A DNA stretch of 37,688 bases from Auxenochlorella pyrenoidosa (lineage: Eukaryota > Chlorophyta > Trebouxiophyceae > Chlorellales > Chlorellaceae). The notes below the pieces were generated by a model. It ran no database searches. It saw only the letters and a program-made list of their open reading frames with translations, and was not told the DNA's origin. Position numbers and translations under genes: made by a program. Below, piece after piece: positions 9,927-19,892 of this stretch (position 1 is the first letter of the stretch; each line of letters begins with the position of its first letter). The DNA lies in assembly GCA_001430745.1 (NCBI GenBank), contig KQ482003.1, positions 1,722,051 to 1,759,738 on the forward strand. Direction: 5' to 3'.

Positions 9927-12900
9927 TCAGGCAGCTGCTGTGCTGTCCCGCTGCAATGCTGATTGGCTGCTAGGCCCGAGAGCAATTTCAAGCTGCTGCT
10001 GACCACAGCGCAGCACGTATGTGCCACAGTAAGGCGGCGGCTGGCAGTCGTGCTTGCCACCGCCCTCGCTGCCGTCGCTGCTGATGCCACTGCCGCCAGG
10101 GTCCTCGCCCAGCGGACTGAAGGGCTGCCACTCGGCTGTGCCCAGGCTGAACCGCACAGTCGCTGCCTGCCCTGGCGCCAGCAGGGGCACCCGCTCAAAG
10201 CCCGCCAGGGTCTGCCTGGGCAGGCCTTCTGGCTGGCCGCTGCTGCCGCCCACAAGGGGCGTGCACGGAATGTGGTGCAGCACTGTGGCTGCCGCTGGAG
10301 TGCCAGGGGCGTGCGCTGAGTGCTGACCAACGGCTGGTGCCTTGTTTCCCAGCAAATGCGCATGCTTGTGCTGCTCCTGCCATGGCAGCGACGGCCCGGC
10401 AAAGCTGAGCAGCAGCAGCGCCACCTCGTCTGCTGCCATGCTGCCCGTGTTTGTGACGTTCACTGACACGTGCAGCGCCGGCAGCTTGCCGCCCTGCAAG
10501 CAGCCCGCAGGGAGGGCCGCCGCTTCTGCTGCACCCTGTGCACCCGCTGTTCCTGCCATGGTCTGATCCCCTGCCTCTGCCGCCCCTACTGGCGCATCGA
10601 CACTGGGGCGAGAGTAGGCAAAGGTGGTGTAGGACAGGCCGTGCCCAAACGCATACAGAACGGGCACCTGGCCATAGGGGGGCATAGGGGGGTGCCGCCA
10701 GGTGAGCACATCGGTGCGGGCTGTGCATCCTTGATTCCACCCCCCAGCATCTGCAACAGCGTGGCTGCAGGGGTCTGCCTGCTCTGTGTGCAGGGCGGCT
10801 CAGTACCACAGCCCCGTCCCACCGCCACTCGGCCCTGTGAGCATGCTCCGTCCCCGCAACCACAAGCACTTGGCCCTCGAGGCATGTGGCCGCACGCCTG
10901 CCTGCAGGTGGCGGTGCGTGCGCCCCGGCCAGCGCCGCATGGCCATGTCTGTGAAGTCGGACTGCGCTGTGAAGTTGCCATAGTAAAAGGTCACCGGCAG
11001 GCGGCCGGCGGGCGAGGCGTCGCCAAAGAGGACGTCGGCGATGGCGGCGGCGCCCTGCGCACGTGGTGCAGCACGGGCGTGGGATCAGAGCTGGCTTAGA
11101 GAGGACCCAGGAAGGGAGGGCGCATCCTGGGCGCCTTCGAGCAAGCAGGGTGGAGCGCCACGCAGGAAGGGCCTCACGCAGTCTGTGCGCAGTCTGGCTT
11201 GCCCAGCAGCGGGCACCGCACAGCGGAGGCCTCATACTTGTGAGCCCCACACCAAGAGAACAACAACAGCAGCCCGCGTGCCTGCCCAGGCGTCCAGGCG
11301 GAGAGGATGGCGCCCACACGGGGGCTGGTGTGCAGCCACTCCACGTCCAGCGGTGCCCCGTGGATCATCACCACCACAATGGGCGTGCGTGTGCGGCGCG
11401 CCACCCCCTGCAGCAGGGATTGCGGTGCTGGCTGGGGTTGCGGGGCGAGCCCCATCAGGGCATGCATGCCGGGAGGGTGGGCAGGGCGCAGGGGCCGATT
11501 TGCGCGCCTGCCAAGCTTAGCGCCGGCGCAGCAGGTGGCGGATGACATGGTGGGCAAACGCTGTGCTGAATGAGTGACTGCAAAGCACACCAGCCCAGCC
11601 GGGCTGCACACCTGAATCAGGTTGAGCTGCTTGCCGGGCAGGCCCAGGCTGTCGCGGTCCCAGCCCTCGGCCTCCACCACGGGCGAGAAGACCGGCAGGC
11701 TGCCGTACTGCCGCACTTCTCGGACGGAGCTCATCAGCGCCGAGGTGCCCACAAAGAAGATGCAGATGTCTGTGTAAGGACGGGGAGCATGGCGAGTTTG
11801 ACCGGCGACGCCTGGGGGGTGACAAGCAGCGAGGGGATAAGAGTGGAACACACGCTGGCTCTGGCGCGGGAGGGGTGCATCCACTCTTGTCTGCTGGCTG
11901 TGCCATCCTCCCCTTGGAGCGTGGGAACCTCACGTGCCCAGGTTAGAATCTGGGCAGGATGGGCCCTGGGTGCCCACGCACACACCTGAGCGCTGGCAGA
12001 CAGCAGAGGCTTGCAGCGTGTCAGCACCTGCAGCAAGGGTGACGCATTCGAGTATTCAACCATCTGCAAGCACACAGCCGCGGCACTGGCGGCAGCGAAG
12101 CTGACAGCAGGGGCAGCGCATGGCGTGGCAGGACGCCGCCCTCACCCTGCCCCATGACTTCGGTCCCGGTTAGCAGCTCAGCCTGCACCCCGGCCTGCGC
12201 CGCTCGCTGGGCAATCGCCTCAAACGGGGACAGCAGCCCCCCGGCAGGGCGGCCGTAGTAGGAGCCCGAGCCGAGCAGGTACTCTGCGGCGGGACAGGAG
12301 GAGCAGGCATGGGGCCCGCCACAGGGGGTGGGAGGGCTGAAGGACGGCTGGTGTGCACGCTGAGAGACACTGAGGAGGTAACTGTTGTAGGCCACCAGAG
12401 CAGGGGCATTGCGCAGGTGCCCCGCGCACCCGAGCGGTTGGCAAAGGGGCCGATCACGGCGAGCCGCCGCAGGCTGCCCAGCCGCAGCGGCAGCAGCGGG
12501 GCCGCGCTTGCCGCACTGGCTCCCCGTTCCGCGGCGCCCTCTGCTGTCGCCCCTGCTGCTCCTACTGTTGATCTGCCTGAAGCCCCCTGGCCTGGGGCTG
12601 CTGCCGGTCCCGCGGGGATGTTTTTGAGCAGGACGATGCTCTTGGCTGCGGCCTCCCGCGCCAGGGCCAGATGCTCCGGGCTGCCCACCACGCTGGGGGG
12701 GATGCGGCGGAAGGGGTTGTCGTCGTCGGGGCCGTCAAAGTGGCCCAGCGTGGCCCTGCAGGGGGGGCGACGACCAGCCAGGGCAGGCGGCAGAGTTGGC
12801 AGATGCGTGCGCTCACCAGGCGTTCCTACGGCCGCGCATCTCCCCACACAGCAGGTGCAGCCACGGCCCCGCAACTTCCCGCCAAGTTGGCGTCAGCAGC

Positions 12901-15512
12901 TGTCAGGCCATTCTGGAGGGCGATCCCCGCCCCGCGCCCCCACCTGGCCAGCAGCACGCGGCGCAGCGCGGCGTCGATGTGCTCCCGGTCCACCAGCCCC
13001 CACTCCAGGCCCTCCCTGCAGCGACGACAGCGACAGCAGCAACAGCAGCAGAGTCTGCCAAGCGTGCTAGCCTTGTTTGCCTCCCTCTGCAGCATGGCAA
13101 GCACTGCAGCCTGGGCACCAAACAAGGCCCGGCCCTGGGCAGGCCCCCCCAGAGCCCCACCCCAGGTGGCTGTAGTCCTGGCAGGCCAGGTCAGTCCCCG
13201 CTCTGAGCGCCGCCGCCGCCCCCTCTGCCTGCGTGGCCGCCCAGCCATGGTTGTCTGCAGGCAGCAAATTTGTGGGGCTGTAAAGGGCGGCCCCTTCGCA
13301 CGAATACGGCCCCCCCAACATGGGGCGCGGTACGAGCCGACTGTTGCTGTTCGTGCAGCACACGCGCCTGGCTGCACTCACGCAAGCTTCCTGTGCCCCT
13401 CTCCCACCCACCACCCACCCGCGATGTCTTCGATTGCGCCGCAGTCGCTCACCACCAGGCCCCTGCGGGGCACGGCAGGGCAGGGCAGGGCAGGGCGGGG
13501 CGGGGCGGGGCGGGGCGGGGCGGTGCAGGGCAGATCTGAGGAGTCAATGGGAGGCAGGCGGCTCATGTGATCACATGACCAAAGACAAGGCGGCGCACAC
13601 GGCAGGTGGGTGCAAGGGCTGCAAGCGCCGGCGGCGCGCGCTGCTCACTGGAAGCCCCAGCGGCTGCGCAGCTGCTCCCCCAGCAGCCAGTCGCTGGCGC
13701 AGGCGGGGGTGCCGTTGACGCGGTTGTAGGAGCACATGACGCTCTGCGGGGCCGCCTGGGTGACGCAGGCCCGGAAGGCGGGCAGGTACGCGTCCCTCGC
13801 GTCCCTGCGGGGGGGCGCATGAGTGGGGGCTGCGAAGATTGGCGGGCATCCCAGCGGGCCCGCCACGCTCGCTCTGCTGAACACTGCGCACCATGCCCTA
13901 GCACCCCTCCCTGCTGCTGCTGCTGCTGCTGCGTTGCGCTCTGCCCCATGCCTAGCGCCTCCCACCCCGCCTGCTCTGCGTGCCTTTGCATGAACCCGCG
14001 ACAAGCGAACCATCCCTCTCACGGAAGCAGCTGCAGCCGGGGAGGCCGTCGCTCATCCTGCTGCCCGGCTCCCGGCTGTCACGGCCCACCTGGGGTCCAG
14101 CCGGGCGTCAAACTCGTGCCGTGTGGCCCCCCCCCACTCCTCCAGCGAGTAGGCAGCCAGGTGCTTGCAGGTAGCGCCCGCCTGCAGGTAGCGCGGGTGC
14201 GCGCCCTGCAGGCCCCTGCCGGGCGGCAGGAAGGATGCTGCCGCTTGCCTGCCTGCCTGCCTTGACTAAAAGCAGCAGCCCCGCGGGCGCGACAGCTCCG
14301 CCGCCTGCAGGCACGGGCATGCAGGGGCAGCACGGGCCCTGGCCGTGCCGCACCGCCGGCCCCCGCTCGCCTCACAAACGCCACCGCCAGCTCCCCTGTC
14401 AGCGCCGGGTCCTCCCCAAACGTCTCGCTGCCGCGCCCCCACCGCGGGTCGCGGAACAGGTTGATGTTGGGGGCAAAGCAGTTGCTCATGCTGCGGGGCG
14501 GTAAAGGGGGGGGGGGGGGCCAGCGGTGGACCAGCGCGGCATCACTTCCAGTCTGCATGCGGCAGGGCAGCCGGCTGGCCATGCATGCATCTGACTGCGG
14601 CGACCGCACACATTAGCAGCTGAGCTAGGGGCCTGCAGCACCACATGCAGGCGGCCCCGCAGGCTGCACAGCCGGGGGTGACACCAACCCCTGGAGTTGT
14701 CATGTGGCAGCCCCGCCTGCTGAAGCCCTGGTCACGCCTCGGCTGTCAGGGCCAAGGCCATGCACGCATCACCGAAAGCCCCACCTGGGCCCCCGGCCGC
14801 GGCGCTCCGCCTCGTTGCTTTTGGCCCGCAGCTCGGCGCCGATGGCGGCCCCCACCGCCCGCACCAGCGATCGGTCAAAGGTGGCCGCCAGCGCGATGGG
14901 CTGCGGGCAGGCCAGGCGGCGCAGCGCGAGAGGCGCAACTGAGCAGTTTGCGATGGGCAAGGGCAAGGGAGAGGAGGCAAGGGATGGGGGCCCGGCCGGC
15001 GGCCGCACCCCCTACCAGGCAGATGCTCAACACCAGTTCTTCTTCACTCGCCCCGGGCTGCGCCCCTCCAGCGCCCCGAGCTCGGGCCCTTCCTGCCGGC
15101 CCACCTGCGGGAAGATGGTGGCCCCCTGCTCGTCGTCCACCACCGCTCCGTGCCCGCACTCGCCCCACCAGACAAAGGGCGGCACCCACAGCCGCCGCCC
15201 GCTCGAGTCTGAGCGGTTGATGGCGGGCGAGGAGGTGGACATGAGGCTGAGCTTCTCTTCCAGGCTCAGCTCCCGCAGCAGGCGCTCGATGAGCTTGCGG
15301 ATGCGCTTGTGGGGCTGGCGGTCTGGGAGCGTGGCTGCCGCCCCGTCCATGCTGCCTCCCGCCTCCGCTCCTGCTCTGTCTGCCACCGATCCCCTGGCTG
15401 CCAGCACTGTTCCGGCGCTCATCTCGGCAGCTGTCGACATCGCCGCGACATGGGTTTGAAGACAGAAGAGCGCCAAGAGCAGGAAGGAGCAGGGGCGAGC
15501 GAGCCTGAGCAT
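9927..15512 (-). CDS. Secreted glycoside hydrolase family 3, beta-xylosidase-like
   Basis: Plant BXL enzymes remove xylose or arabinose from cell-wall glycans. Fifteen exons run on the minus strand: 15105-15512, 14785-14900, 14371-14490, 14090-14215, 13649-13804, 13419-13462, 13161-13254, 12944-13015, 12430-12755, 12146-12283, 11986-12027, 11612-11769, 11282-11407, 10896-11054 and 9927-10667. All phases join, giving 941 residues. The product starts with a signal peptide ([20 protein letters not shown]). The N-terminal barrel shows [13 protein letters not shown]-like [31 protein letters not shown] and [10 protein letters not shown], whose Asp is the expected nucleophile. The second domain shows [35 protein letters not shown] and [14 protein letters not shown]-terminal fibronectin III-like domain carries an insertion of about 60 residues before GFERV. 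Introns 3 and 13 appear to be GC-AG. The start is the ATG at 15512, next to the signal peptide. Family is secure; xylosidase specificity is inferred. Confidence 0.95.
13474..13533 (+). repeat. G-rich pentamer tandem repeat in a GH3 intron
   Basis: Tandem GGGCA then GGGGC units give at least eight closely spaced G-runs on the plus strand. The GH3 gene is transcribed from the other strand, so its intron RNA is C-rich here. The DNA could form a G-quadruplex. Confidence 0.85.
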
Positions 15513-15676
15513 GCCTGGGGCGCTCGTCAGGGTTGCGGATCGCGGTGACAAATCGGTTCTACGCGATCGCAATGCAAGGGCGGAAGAAAACGGCGCAGGA
15601 GGCTGCGGGGCACTCCGACATGACAGCGTGCCAAGCCAATTTGCATTCTTTGAAATTGTCTCTTATTGCACGTGTG
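15513..15676. promoter_or_regulatory. Shared divergent promoter region of the GH3 and GT71 genes
   Basis: Only 164 bases separate the two start codons, which point away from each other. Both genes encode secretory carbohydrate-active enzymes, so co-regulation is plausible. No specific element was recognised. In-frame ATGs upstream of 15677 on the plus strand would shorten this region further. Confidence 0.5.
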
Positions 15677-18600
15677 ATGCGGGGGCCAAAGATGCCTGTT
15701 AGTCGCCTTCGCCGACTGCCGGGGCGTCAAGCGCTTGCAGCCACCGCCGCTGTGCTGCTCTTGTTGGTTCTTGTGCTGATTCCGTCGATCGCACGCTCGC
15801 CAGGACTGCGACGATTCAAGCAGCGCGCCGTGCAGGCGTTCAAATGCTATGCAGAGGTGAGCGCCGCCGCTGCCGCCAACGCCGCTTTGCTGTTGGGTGT
15901 GTTGTCTGTGTTTGCACACCCTCCTGGTCAGATTGCTTTGTTATTGTTCGACTGTGCAGGTGGGATATCTGTGCACGAGCCTGCGTCCCGTGATTGATGC
16001 GGGGTTTCAGGGAGATGTGGCAGCGATGCGGCACATCATCAAGGAGCGCTTGGCGGAGCAGCGCGCAGGGCAAGGCAGCCCGCAGCTACAGGACCAGCAG
16101 CCCACTCGTGGCATCGTGCTGGCTGCTGGTGGCGGCACATACGCGGCGAACGCGTTTGTCAATCTCTGGGTGCTGCGGCGCCACCTGAACTGCACCCTGC
16201 CGGCGGTCATCATGTGAGGGCTGCGTGGGGGTACCTGGGCCGACAGGCGGTGGGCTGGCACACCTGCTGGCACGCTTGTCTCTTCCCGAACCAAATTTGC
16301 TGCCTCATGCTGCTTGGTGGTTGCCGGGGCAGCGACGGTGCAAGTTTTTTACAGCTGGAGCTTGCCACCTGTTGGCACGTGATAGCGAGATGCCTCCCAG
16401 CGATTGGTTTAGTCCCGCTAGGCCTGCAGGCACCTGTCATTACTTGTGCTCGGCCCTGTCCAGCTGCTGTGCTTCTTACCTGCCGCCGCTGCCTGCGCCC
16501 CTCCCGCAGGCACTGGGGCGCCTCCCGCCTGGACGCCATCAACAACAGCACGCAAGCCTTCCTCACGGTTAGTCTCGTGGTGATGGTGGTGGTGGTGCTG
16601 CTGCTGCTGGTGTGCCCAGCGCGTGTCATGCACTGGATCAGTGGAACCAAGAAGCCCGCTGCTGGTGCGCGCCCGCTGCAGTGATGCAGTGCAGCTCTGC
16701 AAGGTAGCCGGGCAGGTGGCCAGCCTGGCCTCCCTCGAGACCTCTTGTCACCCTCAACCTCCGATGACCCTTGCCCTGCAGAGGCACATTCCCGACCTGC
16801 AGCTGATTGACGCCAGCCGGCTTCCCTACCCGGGGCACCACCGCTGGCTCTTCCCGCCAGGCAGGGAAGAGATGTTCAATGGGTGAGCACCCGCGCCTGT
16901 TGCTGGAAGGGAGAAGGAGCGAGTTACCACGCTGGCAAAGCTCACGCCCGTGGCCAAAGGCTGGCCTGACGGGCACCTATCTGCTGGCCGCCTATCCGCT
17001 GCTGTGTCCTAAGCCCATGGACCAAGCTTTGTCACTTTGGGCAGGGTGCAGCAGATCAGGTGTTGGGCGTTGGAGCGCCTGCATACCTCCCCGAGGTCGC
17101 GCCCTCCCGCGCTCTGCAGGTGGAAAGTGAAGATGTTTGCGCTGTATGCGACGCCCTTTGACGAGGTGCGCTCTGCCCCCCTTGCTGGTGGCCCACAGCC
17201 TGGCGCCGTGGCCACCTCTGCCTGCCATGTGCCCTGCTCTGCTTTGTGCGTTGTGGTCAAGAGTTGCCGAACCAGCAGCATCCAGTGTGTGCGAGTATGG
17301 TCTTTCCTGTTCCACCTCTTGCGTGCCTCGCTCTAAGAACGGCCTGCGCTGGCCCCTCAGCGCCACTCTTGGAGACCCGAACCCAGGAGTATTCATTGGC
17401 GCGCCCTGTGCCCCCTCCCCCCCCTCCCCAACGCAGGTGCTGCTGCTCGATGGTGACTCAGCGCCGCTGCAGGACCCCGCGCCGCTGTTTGGGCACCCCG
17501 CCTTCCGGCGGCACGGCGTCATGGCCTGGCCGGACAACCTGTGCGAGCGGGTCATGCTGTACAGGCAGGTGGCGGTGCAACGGGGTGCCGAATGGGGGTG
17601 GGGTGGGGTGGGGTGGGGCGGGGTAGAGTGGCAGCACGGGTGCGCGGCTGCATACGGCCAGCTGCAAATTTGTTTCCTGGCCTGCTGATGCAGGAAGGTG
17701 GAAGGGTTGGAGGATCCCTGGAGGGGTGCGCGGTACGGGCCATGGCAGGGCGAGACCGGGCAGCTGCTCTTCAACAGGCAAGCCACCCGGGAGGCTGGGT
17801 GGGGCAGTGAGGGATCCCAATGGACTGCCAAGCCGGCGGGGCGGGGTGCCTCCACCCCCGCTGCATGCGAGGAGCGGCCGCAGGACCTTAAGGGCCGCAC
17901 GACACCAGAGCAGCCCTGCCATCCTCCGCCTGCGCGCTGGGCGCCGACAGCGCTGCAATGATTGAGCACCCCCACCCCTCACCCCCACCCACCCACCCAC
18001 ACCCAAACACCCCACACTCCCACCCACCCTGCAGGCGCATGCACCCCGACGTCCTGGAGTGGCTGCTCTTCCTGAACACCCGCGATGAGTTCACCTACTA
18101 CTACTCCTACGGCGACAAGGACACCCTGGCCCCCGCCCTCCAGCTGGCCGGCAAGGCAGAGCACTTCTACCAGGCAAGCGCGCCGCCCGCTGCCCCGGCT
18201 GGCGCGGGGCACCAAGGGCAGCGACAGTAGCACAGGCCATGCCGGACACAAGGGGGGCCTGTTCAGCAAGGAAGACTGGCTGGGTGATGTCTCAAAGCGC
18301 CGGCTGCCCTGCGCCGCTGCAGGTGCCGCAGCCCATGTCGCTGCCGCTGTACACGCCCAAGCGCCAGTTCTGGGTGAGCTCCCACCTGCTCGCTGCCGCC
18401 CCTGCTGTGTGACTCTTCTGCCGCTGTATTTGGGGCACCGACACCCAATCCAGGGCTGCACCTGACCCGCGCAATACCAAACCCGCCGTCCCGTCTGCCT
18501 GCCGCACTGCAGGGCAAGCAGGCCATGCGCGTGCTGGGCTTCCTGCAGCACGCGCCCGACCTCTCCCTCGCCTTCCTGCACCGGGCGGGGCCTCATGGGC

Positions 18601-19387
18601 GCAAGTACGACCCAGGGGAGGACGCCGCCAAGCCCCTCAGCCACGTCATGGTGCAGCCCAGGTGGGGGTTGTGTGTGTGTGTGTGTGTGGGGTGGGGGGG
18701 GGGGCCAGGCAGGGGGGGCCTTGCGGGTGGGGTGTTCGGTCTGCTGCAGGCAGGTGGGCGGTGCGTGCAGGTCCGGCATGCCCGGCAGGTCGACCGCTCC
18801 ACATGGCTGTGCCCGCCTTATTTCGTGTCCCGTTGCCTCCCTTGCTGCGCTGCCGCCCCGCAGCTGCCAGTGGAACAGCAAGCGCGCGCCCTTTGGGCCC
18901 ACAGTCGCTGTGCCTCGGCACACCGTGCACCCCGCCAAGCGGTGCGGCTTTGACCTGGGGAATGTGTCGGCGGCGCTGGCGTCCTGCGGCGTGCCGGAGA
19001 CCCCCGGCAATGGCCTGCAGAAAGGGCTGCTGGGGGATGCGGGGGGGCACCCGCCGGTGTTTGAGGTACGCTGGTGGGAGGCAGGGGCCTCCAGAGGAGC
19101 TGCTGTTCTGCTCAGGGCTGTGGCGCCGCCGTGGCCACAGGTGCGCCATGCGCCGCACTGCCGTGATTGCTGGTGGCTCGCATAGATTGGCGCTTGCAGC
19201 TCGCGCCCTGGGTGACACCAGCCAACCACTGCTCTCCCGGCTGCCTGTTTCCCGGCCCGCACAGGTGGGCGAGCACACCGCCCTGGCTGAGCTGCAGCGG
19301 CAGTCAGACGCAGCCTTTGCTTTCCTGCGGGCGGCGAAGCGGCAAGATGCCTCTCTCTTTCATGACGAGGAGGGAGGGCAGCTGTGA
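15677..19387 (+). CDS. Type II membrane GT71-like (MNN1-type) mannosyltransferase
   Basis: GT71 enzymes add alpha-mannose to glycoprotein glycans in the Golgi. Twelve exons: 15677-15856, 15960-16213, 16510-16567, 16782-16882, 17120-17165, 17437-17568, 17698-17777, 18035-18173, 18323-18373, 18513-18661, 18864-19065 and 19265-19387, about 504 residues. A signal anchor lies near residues 17-37 (ALAATAAVLLLLVLVLI). The nucleotide-sugar block is KMFALYATPFDE joined to VLLLDGDSAPLQDP, with the DxD motif as DGD. A later ETGQLLFNR fits the conserved ESGQ block. Two introns (after 17777 and 18173) appear to start with GC. The junction between exons 6 and 7 has two readings: GT donor 17569 with acceptor 17697, or GC donor 17565 with acceptor 17693. 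They differ by one residue. Start choice among 15677, 15692 and the upstream 15620 is uncertain; 15677 places the anchor best. The sugar donor is inferred from family. Confidence 0.75.
17594..17624 (+). repeat. GGGTG tandem repeat in a GT71 intron
   Basis: Six or so GGGTG-type units lie in intron 6 of the GT71 gene. It is low-complexity sequence without visible coding role. Confidence 0.75.
18669..18689 (+). repeat. (GT)n microsatellite in a GT71 intron
   Basis: About ten GT units lie seven bases inside intron 10 of the GT71 gene, followed by a G-run. This is the second GT repeat in the window placed at a donor site. Confidence 0.8.
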
Positions 19388-19892
19388 GTGTCCATCCGGG
19401 TGGACACAGCCTCAAGTTCTCCCCTTCCCTCTGCTTGCCGGGTGTGTGCTCTCTGCCCTGATGCCCGCTGCTTTTCTGCATGCCTTCCGGCTCCCTCAGT
19501 GTCTCCCAGCGCTGCTAGTCACCTATGAACTGCAAACCTCCAAATAATCTTTACTCTTTCTCCAAACTGCCGTACTTCAGTTTTGCTCCAAACTGCCCTT
19601 TCTTCGCCACATCGCCTTCCTGCCGTTGAATATCGAACCAAACATGGCCTGTCAACTGAGTTGTGACAGATCCAGGCATAGCCCCCGCCAGTGTGTAGAT
19701 GGAATGCACTGCATACCAGCTTTACCTAATCATTTCATACAACAGAGCTGTACAGGCGTTGGGGTGGCCAACGATGGGAGGACAAGACCAGTATGCCGTC
19801 GTGCGGGGCAGGCGTGGCACGAGGGATGGCAAGGGCTGGCTGCGACACTGGCTTCGGCGCTGCCGGGCCGCTGCTGCACCCTGCCCCGTGCC
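19388..19892. other. Convergent intergenic region between GT71 and WD40 genes
   Basis: It contains the 3' UTRs of two genes that face each other. The first part is AT-richer than the surrounding genes. No TGTAA motif was found in the correct orientation and no additional gene is supported. Confidence 0.5.

Noticed and set aside
15513..15572. GH3 start 20 codons upstream of 15512
   Set aside because: It would bury the signal peptide behind a basic, non-signal stretch, while the ATG at 15512 starts a good signal peptide.
17979..19481. 500-residue open frame on the minus strand opposite GT71 exons
   Set aside because: It is Pro/Gly/Arg/His-rich shadow sequence including microsatellite translation; the plus strand carries the coherent protein.
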